Positions 47,336-56,505 of a stretch of DNA of 64,000 nt are shown here, one piece after another. The translations under genes were made by a program, and so were the position numbers. The DNA lies in the NCBI GenBank assembly GCA_003155915.1, contig PMFA01000024.1:143035-207034 (forward strand). The letters run 5' to 3'. The notes under the pieces are model-generated. The model searched no databases and was not told where the DNA came from. It saw only the letters and a program-made list of their open reading frames with translations. How positions within the stretch are numbered: position 1 is the stretch's first letter; each line of letters begins with the position of its first letter. The DNA is from Acidimicrobiaceae bacterium. Its GTDB lineage: Bacteria; Actinomycetota; Acidimicrobiia; Acidimicrobiales; RAAP-2.

Positions 47336-48138
47336 CTCACCTGCGAGGTGCCCTCGACCAACGAAGCCAGGTTCTCGGGCAGCAACAGGGTGGCGATCGA
47401 CGTCGTCGAGAACAGTTGGCGTAGCGAAGTGACCTTGAGGGGATTGACTTCGCGGGGTGACGGTGCGCTGATCTCGGTGCGCTTGTTGTAGGAGAGGACC
47501 TGCACGTTGATCCTGCTCATGTCGTGCTTCGAACGCGACGTCATCGTCGCCCCCGTGACTTCGCCGCTCGCGCCCGTCGTCACCGTGATGTGGAGCGAGC
47601 CGAGGACCGTCTGCTTGGGCGTGCCGAGCACATTGGTGAGCGCGACGTCGTTGCTCGCGAAGCTATAGGTCGTTGAATATCCGCTCTTCGTGACCGACTC
47701 GTGTTTGAAGCCCTTGATGAGATTCAGGTCCGATGCTGGCTGCGTCAACTCGAGCGCAATACCGAAGAACGACGGCGGGTGCTCGTCAATCTCGAGCCAC
47801 TTCCCCGACGAGATATCGGCCGCCTCGGCGTAGACGTGGTCACCGACCATCCGCAGTTCGACCGACGTCTGGGAGAACAGCAGCGGAAACTGCACGATGG
47901 CCTCGGCGCTCGACGTATCGAAGTTGACATTGATCGTGGCCGAGACGGTGTAGGACTGACCGTTCGACACGGTCACGAGCAGGCTGGTCGATCGCGGTGG
48001 GATCCCGTTCAAGACCAGGACGTCCTTCCCGATTCCCGAGGGATTCGGGTCGGTGGCGGCGAGGACGACTCCCATGAGGGTGAGAGAGAGGGCTACGACG
48101 GCGAGCGCAATCCCGTACGATTTCTTGAACGCCGCCAT
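47332..48138 (-). CDS. Secreted beta-rich protein, coupled to a membrane protein
   Basis: The gene encodes 268 residues. A signal peptide or N-terminal anchor (about 8-28, GIALAVVALSLTLMGVVLA) is followed by a long beta-rich region. SVELRMVGDHVYAEAADISSGKWLEID resembles the core of LppX/LprG-like lipid-carrier proteins, but there is no lipobox Cys and the match is loose. It should be extracytoplasmic. The C-terminal third is low in recognisable motifs. It is cotranscribed with the downstream TTG-started membrane protein. Confidence 0.6.
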   Translation of the reverse strand: MAAFKKSYGIALAVVALSLTLMGVVLAATDPNPSGIGKDVLVLNGIPPRSTSLLVTVSNGQSYTVSATINVNFDTSSAEAIVQFPLLFSQTSVELRMVGDHVYAEAADISSGKWLEIDEHPPSFFGIALELTQPASDLNLIKGFKHESVTKSGYSTTYSFASNDVALTNVLGTPKQTVLGSLHITVTTGASGEVTGATMTSRSKHDMSRINVQVLSYNKRTEISAPSPREVNPLKVTSLRQLFSTTSIATLLLPENLASLVEGTSQVS

Positions 48139-48182
48139 TGGAACACCCTACCGTTCGAGGTTTTCGGCTCTTATCCGGTCGG

Positions 48183-49157
48183 TTAGGCCAGTGGCTCTTG
48201 CAAGATTTCCAGCAGCAGTTCGAGGGATATGTTGCGACCACTCGCGATGAATCCGATGCGCGAGGTCGTGTCATCCACGAGGTCGTTCGTAATCGCGGCG
48301 TAGGACGCCGAGGCCGATCCCTCGATCACGATGCCGTTGTTCTCGGCCGCTTCGCGCACGGCTCTTCGAATGTCGATCTCCGGCACCAGTACGAGCGGGA
48401 TGTCGTGCGACGCGATCAGATCGTTGGTGACGGACCCGTCGTCGCCACCACCCGCGAGACCGTCGGCGATGGTCGGACGGTGCACCACTTCGGCCATCGT
48501 CGCACCGCGCAGCACGTGATACAGCGCCGCGCTCTCGTTCGGTTGGACGCCGGTCACGCGAATGTCGGAGCGAGCGTGCGCGTCTCGTGAGATGAGCGCA
48601 CCGGACAACAGTCCGCCGCCGCCGACCGAGATCACGAGGTGTTCGATTTCGGGCGCCTGAAGCAGGATCTCATCGAACGCGGTTGACTGTCCGGCGATGA
48701 CGTCAGAGTTGTTGAACGGCGAGATGAAACGAATCGAGCGCTCGTCGGCCAGCGTCATCGCGTGAGCTTGCGCTTCATCGAATGATGATCCGAACTGAAT
48801 CAACTCGATCATGTAGTTGCCGAGCTTCTTCACTTTGGCGACGGACGCATTCTTGGGGACTACGACGGTGGCGGGAACGCCGAGTACCGAAGAGGCGTAG
48901 GCGATGCCCAGTCCGTGATTACCGGCCGACGCAGTGATAACGGCGCCGTTGGGGTCGTCTCGACGAGAAGCGTCGACGGCGGCCAGCGCGCCGCGCACCT
49001 TGAAGGAGCCGGTCGGTTGAAAGCTCTCCATCTTCACGAATACCGGTCGACCGCGAAGCGAAAGCGTGATCGTCGGCGTGGGAACGAGGTGATCGGCAAT
49101 GACGCGACGGGCCGCTTCGATTTGCTCGACGCTCGGGGGCAAGACCTGGCGAATCAT
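48183..49157 (-). CDS. Threonine/serine dehydratase-like PLP protein
   Basis: ATG 49157 gives 324 residues. PLP Lys is in QPTGSFKVRGALAA, the phosphate loop in SVGGGGLLSGA, and ASAGNHGLGIAYAS is the substrate-binding loop. There is no C-terminal ACT domain, so it is the catabolic type (TdcB-like or a general L-Ser/L-Thr dehydratase), not the feedback-controlled biosynthetic IlvA. It would give 2-oxobutyrate from threonine, a precursor for isoleucine. This is an inference. Confidence 0.88.
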   Translation of the reverse strand: MIRQVLPPSVEQIEAARRVIADHLVPTPTITLSLRGRPVFVKMESFQPTGSFKVRGALAAVDASRRDDPNGAVITASAGNHGLGIAYASSVLGVPATVVVPKNASVAKVKKLGNYMIELIQFGSSFDEAQAHAMTLADERSIRFISPFNNSDVIAGQSTAFDEILLQAPEIEHLVISVGGGGLLSGALISRDAHARSDIRVTGVQPNESAALYHVLRGATMAEVVHRPTIADGLAGGGDDGSVTNDLIASHDIPLVLVPEIDIRRAVREAAENNGIVIEGSASASYAAITNDLVDDTTSRIGFIASGRNISLELLLEILQEPLA

Positions 49158-49215
49158 CGTTGACAGCCTACAGTGCTCGATTTCTCGCTTTCCGACCTTC
49201 AAGTAAGGTCAACGC

Positions 49216-49782
49216 GTGCACACGATTCTGAGTGTCATCGTCGTGGCCGTCCTCGCGTTCCTCGGGACGATGTTCGACAATTTCTTCGCCTTCGCTGCGC
49301 AGTTGATCGTCACCGACGAAAAGCGTGTCCGTCGGGTCAACTACGCCCAGGCGCTCGGTGTCATCACGCTCCTCGTTCTCGCCGGGGGGATCGGATCACT
49401 GCTCACGCCGATACCGCTGCCGTGGGTCGGCCTGCTGTGTCTAGCGCCGTGGGCCCTGGCGTGGCACGCGTGGCGTCACCGTACGAAGGAACCGAGTCAG
49501 GTCTATCGACGGGGCGCATTGACCACCTTTGCGATGACCCTGGCCCTGGGTGGCGACAATCTCGCCGTGTGGATCCCCTTGCTGCGCGCTGACGGGCTCG
49601 CTCACGCGGTCGTAACCGTCGTCGTCTTCGCGTTAATGGAACTCCTCTTTCTCGTCACGGCGCGAGGAATCACCGGACATCCCCGTGTCGTCGCGTGGGG
49701 TACGAAGCACGCGCCGTCATTTCTGCCGTGGCTGTACTTCGGGCTCGGGGTTTTGATATTGATCGAATGTGGTTCGCTCTAG
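49216..49782 (+). CDS. CadD family cadmium resistance transporter
   Basis: The gene encodes 188 residues from GTG 49216. Five membrane segments can be placed. The family hallmarks, an Asp-Asn at the first helix end (GTMFDNFFAFA) and LALGGDNLAVWIPLL in a later helix, are present. CadD proteins export or sequester cadmium and related cations. No regulator of the cadC type is adjacent, so the natural ion and induction are unclear. Confidence 0.82.
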   Translation: MHTILSVIVVAVLAFLGTMFDNFFAFAAQLIVTDEKRVRRVNYAQALGVITLLVLAGGIGSLLTPIPLPWVGLLCLAPWALAWHAWRHRTKEPSQVYRRGALTTFAMTLALGGDNLAVWIPLLRADGLAHAVVTVVVFALMELLFLVTARGITGHPRVVAWGTKHAPSFLPWLYFGLGVLILIECGSL

Positions 49783-49854
49783 TTGAAGTCTCAGCGCCGG
49801 CCGCGCTGTCCATAATTCACTTCGTTCCAAACACCACATGAGTAGCGTGAGACG

Positions 49855-51012
49855 GTGGTCACGAGCACTCCTCAACAGACGCTGCGACGCCTCACGGTCA
49901 TCGTGGCGATCCAGTGGATGGGCGCGACGCTGGGGCTCCCGCTGCTCCCGCTCTTCCTCGAACACCGCGGCGGCGTACCGACCGTCATCGGGTTCATCAT
50001 GGCGTCGTTCTTTGTCGCCGGCGTCGTCACCCAGTTTTTCTTGGGTCGCCTGGCTGACCGATTCGGACGACGACCGATACTAATTTACAGCCTCATCGCC
50101 TACGGCATCGCGAGCACCGCGTACCTCTTGCCGGTGTCGGCACCGTGGTTCGCTCTCGCGCGCGCGGTCCAGGGCGCGTCGGCCGGCGCCATCGAAGTGG
50201 CGTCGATGTCCGCCGTCGCGGCGCTCTTTACCGAGAGCGAACGAGGTCGCGCCATATCGCGCATCATCGCCGCCCAGTTACTCGGTCTCGCTCTCGGTCC
50301 GATCGCCGGTGTCGTGGTGTCGGTGAACAGCCTCGGCTGGGCCTTCTTTGCGGCCGGGATGATCAGTTTCGTCGCCGCGGTCGTCGCGTACCGCACGAAC
50401 CTCGGTGACCGGGCCTTCGATCCGACGCCGCTGCCGAGACTGCAGTGGAGCCCACAACTAACCGGCGCCCTGGTCGCCGCCAGCGCCGGTGGCCTCGTCA
50501 TCGGTGTCTACGAAGCCTGCTGGAGTCTCTTGATGCACGCCCATCACGCCTCGACACTGCAGATCCGATTGAGCTGGACGATCTTCTGTCTCCCCTTCGT
50601 AGCGTTGAGCGGTTTCGGTGGGTGGTTGGCCGATCACGCCAATCGCCGCTACATCGCGTTCGGGGGGCTGCTCAACGGCGCGGTCTTTCTCTCGATCTAT
50701 CCGCACATCCACAACAACGACCTGATCTTGTTCATGGGGTCGCTCGAATCGATTGGCGCGGCGTTGTCGGCCCCGTCAATCTCGTCGTTGATGAGCCAGG
50801 GCGCGGTCCATCGAGAACTCAGTCGTCGCCAGGGCCTCTACGCGACGTCCAACACGGCGGCGCTCGCCGTCGCCGCTGGCGTCTCGGGATTCCTCTTCAC
50901 CATCAACTCGGCGCTCCCCTTCACGTTGCTCGCCATTATCTCTATGCTGCTCACGCTGACGACGCTGTGGTGGTGGCGCAACGTGACGGGCAACATCACC
51001 GAGACGACCTAA
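49855..51012 (+). CDS. MFS transporter
   Basis: The gene encodes 385 residues from GTG 49855. Twelve segments can be placed. The loop motif is FLGRLADRFGRRPILI, and motif C-like segments appear in helix 5. It resembles the drug-efflux part of the MFS (Bcr/MdtG-like). No substrate can be assigned. It ends directly before the long inverted repeat at 51013 that would terminate its transcript. Confidence 0.82.
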   Translation: MVTSTPQQTLRRLTVIVAIQWMGATLGLPLLPLFLEHRGGVPTVIGFIMASFFVAGVVTQFFLGRLADRFGRRPILIYSLIAYGIASTAYLLPVSAPWFALARAVQGASAGAIEVASMSAVAALFTESERGRAISRIIAAQLLGLALGPIAGVVVSVNSLGWAFFAAGMISFVAAVVAYRTNLGDRAFDPTPLPRLQWSPQLTGALVAASAGGLVIGVYEACWSLLMHAHHASTLQIRLSWTIFCLPFVALSGFGGWLADHANRRYIAFGGLLNGAVFLSIYPHIHNNDLILFMGSLESIGAALSAPSISSLMSQGAVHRELSRRQGLYATSNTAALAVAAGVSGFLFTINSALPFTLLAIISMLLTLTTLWWWRNVTGNITETT

Positions 51013-51056
51013 ACGCACGAAGAAGGGGCGGCTCTCGCCGCCCCTTCTTCGTGCGT
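51013..51056. terminator. Long inverted-repeat bidirectional terminator
   Basis: A 20-base perfect stem (ACGCACGAAGAAGGGGCGGC and its complement, 51013-51032 and 51037-51056) around a four-base TCTC loop. It lies between the convergent MFS and solute-binding protein genes, so it should terminate both. There is no long T run, but the stem is unusually long. Confidence 0.8.
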
Positions 51057-51075
51057 TACTGCGAGATAAGAGCTA

Positions 51076-52971
51076 CTAGCTCTTCCAGATCTGGTCCCAG
51101 CGGGCCGAGTCGCCGTCCGGGCTGAGGCAACGAGTCGTACCGTCACCGGCCGTACCCGACACCCAGTTCTGCACGTCGGAACGCGCCGCCCAGGCGTTGA
51201 CCAGGGCGTCGAGCATGATGTAGGGCATATCGATGGCGAAGCGACGGTTCACCGCTTGCCACGCCGCCTTCTGCGCCGCTGAACCGACGCGCGACGCAAG
51301 CGCCGTCAGCAACGCCGTCTCGACGACGGGGTCAGCCTGGTGCGCGAAGTTCACCGCACCGGCGATCTGCGTACCGGCCGGAAGCCCCGACATACCCAAG
51401 CCGCCCGCGGTCGGCGAGGTCGTCGCCGGCTGTGAGTCGAACCACACGTAGTTGAGCGACTGGTCGACGCCACCGAACTGGTTCCACCCCGCGCAGTCGT
51501 ACTCGCCGTAGATCACGTTGTTAATGAGCGTGCTCTGAACGAGTGAACGGGGAGTGATCGTCACGCCGATCTTCGAAAACTCCTGTTGGAAGAAGTCGAA
51601 GGCCTTGGTCGCGGTCGCACTGCCGGCCACGATGTCCATGACGAAGGCGACTTGGGCGACGTTGTTCTTCGACTTGTAGGCGTCGACGAGAGCTTTCGCC
51701 TTCGTGGGGTTGTAGGCCGGGTAACCGGGGTTCTTATAGAACGGTGAGGTCTTACGGAATATGCCGTCCGCCACCTCACCCACGCTGTTGTCGATGACCC
51801 GGAAGTACGTACTGCGATTGACCGCCATGGCCAGTGCCGTACGAATGCTCTGGTCGTTCACTACCGGCTTCATCGTCGTGTCCCACTGCAGTGACGACGG
51901 GTTGACGGCGCCCATGGTGCCGACCCAGTCAGCCTCTTGGACGGCCAACGGCGGTGCCTGGCCCTTCAAGATGTACTGGAGCGAACCGGGTACCTGCGGC
52001 GCGAACTCGCCGGCCCAGGCGAAGTACTGGTTCATCGTTCCGGTCGTGTTCATGATCAAGAAGTTGAGGCCCGGGTCGCGCGGCTGATTGATGTCGGTGA
52101 TGTAGCTCACGCCCTTCATATGCTTGAGGGCGTCGATCTGCGGGCCGCTCTGTTGAAGGATCATGTCCACGTTGCCGGCCTGGAGCGCCTCGTTGCGGGC
52201 TTCGGGGTCGACGATCGTCTTGAAGTGAATGTTGCTCAAGTACGGCAATTGACGAGAGTGCGCGTCCGACCTCCAGTAGCTGCCGTTCCTGGTCAACTGG
52301 GACTCGACGTTCACCTGCCAGGACTTCACCACGAACGGGCCCGTACCGATCGGATTGCCGGTGTAGGTCGGCACGAACGAGCTTGGATGCGCCATGTAGG
52401 CGATCTGCTGCTCGGCCAAGGAGATCGGGAACGCCGAAAACGGAATCACCATGTTGTAAGCAACGGTGTAATCGTCGACTTTCGTCACTGACGTGATGAT
52501 TGGCTTGATCGCCAGTCCGACCGTGGGGTCGGCGTTGGCGGCCACCCAGTTGGCCACACAAATGTCGGCGTCGAATGCATCGCCGTTGGTGAAGTTGACG
52601 CCCTGGCGAAGGGCGATGGTCCAGACCGTGTAATTGGCGTTCGGGGTCGCCGAGAGGGCCAGCATCGGCAGGGCGACTTTGCCGTTCGCCGACATCACGA
52701 ACAGTGGGTCGTAGAGCGCGTTGGCGACGCAGAAACCTGAGGCGTCCATCTTTCCTTGTGAGCCGTTAAAAATATGGTAGTTCGGAACGTCGGAAAGAGT
52801 CCCGACGGTCAGCGTCCCACCACGCTTCGGCTTCCCCGTGTTCACGCCAATGGCTGCAGCGCTGGCCGACGTCGCGAGGAGATCGTCAACGACCGATCCG
52901 GCCAACGCGACACCACCAATTGTGGCAGCTGAGTGAGTAAGGAACGATCGACGATCGAACGTGGATGACAT
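51076..52971 (-). CDS. Tat-exported ABC solute-binding protein (family 5)
   Basis: ATG 52971, with AGGAC before it, gives 631 residues. A Tat signal (DRRSFLTHSAATIGGVALAGS) leads into an SBP_bac_5 domain: GTLTVGTLSD, then IALRQGVNFTNGDAFDADICVANW and FVVKSWQ. Such proteins bind oligopeptides, nickel or other small ligands. No permease or ATPase genes are adjacent, so it is an orphan and its partner must be elsewhere. The binding pocket cannot be assigned. It probably acts outside the membrane. Confidence 0.87.
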   Translation of the reverse strand: MSSTFDRRSFLTHSAATIGGVALAGSVVDDLLATSASAAAIGVNTGKPKRGGTLTVGTLSDVPNYHIFNGSQGKMDASGFCVANALYDPLFVMSANGKVALPMLALSATPNANYTVWTIALRQGVNFTNGDAFDADICVANWVAANADPTVGLAIKPIITSVTKVDDYTVAYNMVIPFSAFPISLAEQQIAYMAHPSSFVPTYTGNPIGTGPFVVKSWQVNVESQLTRNGSYWRSDAHSRQLPYLSNIHFKTIVDPEARNEALQAGNVDMILQQSGPQIDALKHMKGVSYITDINQPRDPGLNFLIMNTTGTMNQYFAWAGEFAPQVPGSLQYILKGQAPPLAVQEADWVGTMGAVNPSSLQWDTTMKPVVNDQSIRTALAMAVNRSTYFRVIDNSVGEVADGIFRKTSPFYKNPGYPAYNPTKAKALVDAYKSKNNVAQVAFVMDIVAGSATATKAFDFFQQEFSKIGVTITPRSLVQSTLINNVIYGEYDCAGWNQFGGVDQSLNYVWFDSQPATTSPTAGGLGMSGLPAGTQIAGAVNFAHQADPVVETALLTALASRVGSAAQKAAWQAVNRRFAIDMPYIMLDALVNAWAARSDVQNWVSGTAGDGTTRCLSPDGDSARWDQIWKS

Positions 52972-53782
52972 CTTTGTCCTGCTTTCCCCCTGGAGCACTG
53001 GCCTTGTGCTGGCGCTCCTCTGGTCGCAACTTAGCAAGAACCCGTCAGAAAAGAAGTTCAGAGTAGAAATCTCCTGAAGCCAAATTCCCAGGGCCCTATG
53101 GACAGGGCGACGCCGCACGGACCCTGGGAAACTCTTACGTGGCTGTGGTCATTGCAGCCACCGAAATTGATCACTGCGGGCTCGCGAACACCACCACTGT
53201 GATTTGCACTGTGATATTCACACTTCGAAGTTCGGCGCCGCGGAATACCTTCGTCCGTGCATGTTTCGTCACCGGCGAGTGCATTCGCTCCAACGGTGCG
53301 TCCGGCGTAGAGCAACGAACCCAGTTCCGCGACACGCACTTCGCGCGAACCGTAGAACCGACGCACGGGACCACTTTTGGTGAACGCGGTTCGGAGAGTG
53401 TGGCTCCGATGCTCACACGCCATTGGATCGCGATAGTCACGAGAGGCGCGAGGAGTTGGTGTGGCCGCGTGGTCGTGATTCGCCAGTGGCGCGCAACCGG
53501 CCCGATCGACAATCTTCATTGTCCTGGTTCGGATCATTCTGAAATCTGCCCCCAACCTCGAGTCGAGTTGATTCGAGACAACCTCATCTTGGAGGGTCGA
53601 TTTGTGAGAGCCCTGTGAAAGTCCTGGGATGCACTTTAAATGGCATCGAACTTCAGATCTGAGCGGAAGCGCCTCGCCGTCGCCCTGTTTTTACGTGCTG
53701 AATGTCAATCTTTGGCGAGCCACGCCTTATTGATAGTTGATAGAAAATCGGCGGTATGAACAAACCTCTGGCTCAAAGGGAG
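52972..53782. other. Noncoding stretch, no supported gene
   Basis: About 810 bases with overlapping antisense open frames but no recognisable protein. Neither strand shows a domain, signal peptide or ribosome-binding site that would favour coding. Toward its right end a plus-strand TTGATA and TATGAA pair lies just before the paired hairpins of the next feature. I see no RNA gene, repeat or mobile element here. Confidence 0.5.
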
Positions 53783-53880
53783 CAGGGCCCAGACGGAAGG
53801 GGGGGCCGTCTGGGCCCTGACAGAACTACGGGAATTGTGCATCAGGGCCCGAGTGGCAGGGAGGGACCACTCGGGCCCTG
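53783..53880 (-). ncRNA. Candidate structured RNA: paired hairpins with C-rich loops
   Basis: Two 14-pair hairpins, 53783-53819 and 53843-53880, lie 60 bases apart centre to centre. Both have CAGGGCCC as outer arm. The inner six pairs differ, but pairing is preserved by compensatory changes (AGACGG/CCGTCT and GAGTGG/CCACTC). On the minus strand the loops are CCCCCCCTT and TCCCTCCCTG. Such C-rich loops recall the actinobacterial 6C small RNA, which has two hairpins with runs of C. A third, smaller hairpin is at 53892-53911. They could also be an unusual 3' end for the DUF5666 gene. Confidence 0.4.
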
Positions 53881-53914
53881 AGACTTTGTCGGGACCTCAC
53901 AGTGCAGGTCCGCG

Positions 53915-54667
53915 TTATTTCGGCGCGCCTCCTCTCGCATTCGAACCAATTTCGGGAACCGTTCCCGGTGGAACTCCAGGAACGACACCGGCTCCCACTG
54001 GACCGGGTCCCGCGCAGTCGCTCGCTCCGGGATCTCCTATCCCAACGGTCGCGGCGTCAATGGTGCTCGGTGAGGAACTGAAGGTCCCTTCGGCAAAAAT
54101 GAATGACCCGACGCTGATGTCGGCGAGCGAAGCAGTGGCGCCGGACTTGGTATAAGTGGTTGTCGTGCTCACGAGAATCGTGTCGGCACTGGCGTTCGGA
54201 CCCGTCACCGTGATCGTGTCACCGTTTATCGCGCTGACCCGACCGGCGAGTGTCGCGGGCACGAGTTCGATCGATCCCGCGACACTCGTATCGGTCGAAC
54301 TCGCGACGATACGGACGTTCTCACCCAGCGCCAGACTCGCCGTAGTGGCGCTTTGGCGAAGGTTCGTGACAACTGTCGAGGAGTTGATCACGTAGGTACT
54401 CGCGGTGCCGTCGAAGTTCACGATGGTGATTGAGGAACTTGTTAGAGCGGTGACGTCGCCGCCGACGCCACTCGGTCCACGAGGCGGCATCGGCGGCGGC
54501 GACGTCGTGCTGGCGTCTCTCGAGCTGCGAAGGGCCAGCGCACTTACGGACTTCGGTGAATGCGTCGACGCACTCGCGACGCCGACGCCACTGACGAGCA
54601 CCGTGACGGCGATGGCCGAAGAGAGTCCCACATTTCGTAGGACTCTCTTGCGGATTGGTTGGATCAT
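53915..54667 (-). CDS. Secreted DUF5666 protein
   Basis: ATG 54667, with GGAGA upstream, gives 250 residues. A signal peptide (about 12-33, VGLSSAIAVTVLVSGVGVASAS) leads to a Ser/Pro-rich stretch, then repeated beta modules of the DUF5666 type (GDVTALTSSSITIVNFDGTAS, GRVSAINGDTITVTGPN, VGSFIFAEGTFSS). The C-terminus is Pro- and Gly-rich. It is probably exported to the cell surface or medium. The gene is followed by the hairpin group at 53783-53911. Function is unknown. Confidence 0.75.
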   Translation of the reverse strand: MIQPIRKRVLRNVGLSSAIAVTVLVSGVGVASASTHSPKSVSALALRSSRDASTTSPPPMPPRGPSGVGGDVTALTSSSITIVNFDGTASTYVINSSTVVTNLRQSATTASLALGENVRIVASSTDTSVAGSIELVPATLAGRVSAINGDTITVTGPNASADTILVSTTTTYTKSGATASLADISVGSFIFAEGTFSSSPSTIDAATVGIGDPGASDCAGPGPVGAGVVPGVPPGTVPEIGSNARGGAPK

Positions 54668-54898
54668 GGGAGGTTCTCCTTCTGCCTCGAACGGGGGAAT
54701 TCGAGACAGCAACATCTTGGCCAACGAGTGTGTGGGGGCCATTGGGAGGGCCTAAGAAGGTACTAAATCTCGAAGTTCGTCACGATGTCGTCACGAGGGC
54801 CTCATCCGTCAATTGAATTCGGGCATACTGGGCGCGTACGACTAGCACCTCACAGAGTTGTATCAGGTGCACACCATCTATTAGGGAGGACCACACGA

Positions 54899-56452
54899 GT
54901 GGCGACAGGCATAGGTATTCACGATGGATCCGTGGGCGACGAAGCCTTCAAAGTTGAACGACGAGGCATTGATTACGTCCCCGAAAACGAGCGTTGGGCG
55001 ACTCCGCGCAACATCGCCGCGCTGTGGGCCGGCACCTCGATAAACGTCGAGTACTTCATCTACGGCGCGCTCTTGATGGGCTTCGGCTTCAGCTTTTACA
55101 CCGCGCTCGCGGTCATCATCATCGGCAACGTCTCCTACTTCTTACTGGGCCTCGCGTCGTTGCAGGGTCCCGAGACCGGTACGACGGCGTTCATGATCTC
55201 TCGAGCGCCCTTCGGCACTCGCGGTTCGCGGCTGCTCAGCTTCTTCAACTGGCTCACTCAGTTGGGGTTCGAGACCGAGGGACTCATCCTTATCGTGGGC
55301 GCCGGGCTGGTGCTCTCCCAGATGGCCGGCGTCCACACCTCTAGTGGTCTGAAGGTCACCTACATCATCCTCGCCGCAGCGATCCAGGCCGTTATGCCGT
55401 ACCTCGGCCACGCGACGATGGTCAAGGTCCTTCGGGCACTAATCGTTCCCTTCGGCGCGATCTTCGTGCTGTTGGCGTTCTACGACTTCAAGCACGGGTC
55501 CGCGAGCTTCAAGGGATTCGGTGGTGGCTGGGAACTCTTCTCGGCCGGTCTGGCCTTCACCTTCGCACTCTCCGGTCTCGGCTGGACGGAGTGCGGCAAC
55601 GACTATACCCGCTACGTGCCCCGAGACGCGAGCAAGGGCTCCATCGTCGGCTGGATGTTCCTCGGCACGGCGATTCCTGAGATTTTCATGATGGTGCTCG
55701 GCGCGGCGACGTTCACGTTCATCTCCTCGAGCGCCCAGTCCGCTGCCTGGAACGGATCGAATCCCTTCGAAGCGTTGCACATTCAGCACACCATTCCGAG
55801 TTGGGTCGTCGCGCTGTTTCTGATCTTCGCCATCGTGCAGCTTTTCGGCATCAACTCACTCGACCTCTACTCCTCGGGCGTTTCGCTCCAGGCGATGGGT
55901 CTCAAACTCAAGCGATACCAGGCCGTCGTGCTGGACAGCATCCTCGCGTGCGGCCTCACGATCTGGGCGATGTTCCAGTCGACGTTCTCGCTCTATATGA
56001 AAGAGTTCGTCGGCGTCATCATCGTGTGGATCGCTCCGTGGCTCGGTATCTATTTGATGGACTGGATCATCCGAAAGTATCGCTACAGCGCTTCAGAACT
56101 CCAGCGCGACGACAAGAGTGGGATCTACTTCGTTGGCAAGACCGGCGTGAACTGGAACTCGATCGTCGCCTTCGTCGTCGGTATGGTCTGTTCCACGATC
56201 GCCTTCTCCAAGGCGCCACCACCGGTCAACTTCCCGTTCCACTGGATGACCCCGATATCGAATCACTACGGCGGCGCCTGCGCCGGCAATCTCGTGCACA
56301 ACGTCTGTAGCGCCGGTTGGTACGGCGGCGCCGACTTCTCGGTGCCGACCGGCATCATCGTGGCTGCGTTGGTGTACTTCGTGCTCGAAAAGGTCACTGG
56401 CAACGTGGCCCGACAGGTCGCGAAGCAACAAGAACTCGAACCGACGTCATAG
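54899..56452 (+). CDS. NCS1 family cytosine/purine permease
   Basis: GTG 54899 follows GGGAGGACC and gives 517 residues. Twelve membrane segments with the NCS1 order: IAALWAGTSINVEYFIYGALLMG, and NDYTRYVPRDASKGSIVGWMFLG in the middle. NCS1 proteins import cytosine, uracil, allantoin or related bases with protons or sodium. The gene begins a small set with a cytosine deaminase and uracil phosphoribosyltransferase, which favours a pyrimidine base as substrate. Confidence 0.88.
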   Translation: MATGIGIHDGSVGDEAFKVERRGIDYVPENERWATPRNIAALWAGTSINVEYFIYGALLMGFGFSFYTALAVIIIGNVSYFLLGLASLQGPETGTTAFMISRAPFGTRGSRLLSFFNWLTQLGFETEGLILIVGAGLVLSQMAGVHTSSGLKVTYIILAAAIQAVMPYLGHATMVKVLRALIVPFGAIFVLLAFYDFKHGSASFKGFGGGWELFSAGLAFTFALSGLGWTECGNDYTRYVPRDASKGSIVGWMFLGTAIPEIFMMVLGAATFTFISSSAQSAAWNGSNPFEALHIQHTIPSWVVALFLIFAIVQLFGINSLDLYSSGVSLQAMGLKLKRYQAVVLDSILACGLTIWAMFQSTFSLYMKEFVGVIIVWIAPWLGIYLMDWIIRKYRYSASELQRDDKSGIYFVGKTGVNWNSIVAFVVGMVCSTIAFSKAPPPVNFPFHWMTPISNHYGGACAGNLVHNVCSAGWYGGADFSVPTGIIVAALVYFVLEKVTGNVARQVAKQQELEPTS

Positions 56453-56462
56453 GTTCGTACGC

Positions 56463-56492
56463 GACGCCCCCGAGCTTCGGCTCGGGGGCGTC
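56463..56492. terminator. Intrinsic terminator after the NCS1 permease
   Basis: GACGCCCCCGAGC, loop TTCG, GCTCGGGGGCGTC: a 13-pair stem with a UUCG tetraloop, between the convergent permease and phosphoribosyltransferase genes, and followed by TCATTGG. It likely ends transcription of the permease gene and perhaps the other. Confidence 0.8.
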
Positions 56493-56505
56493 GTCATTGG
56501 TACAG

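Noticed and set aside
53139-53618. 159-codon plus-strand frame and an antisense partner in the noncoding stretch
   Set aside because: Neither resembles a protein family, has a ribosome-binding site or normal codon composition.
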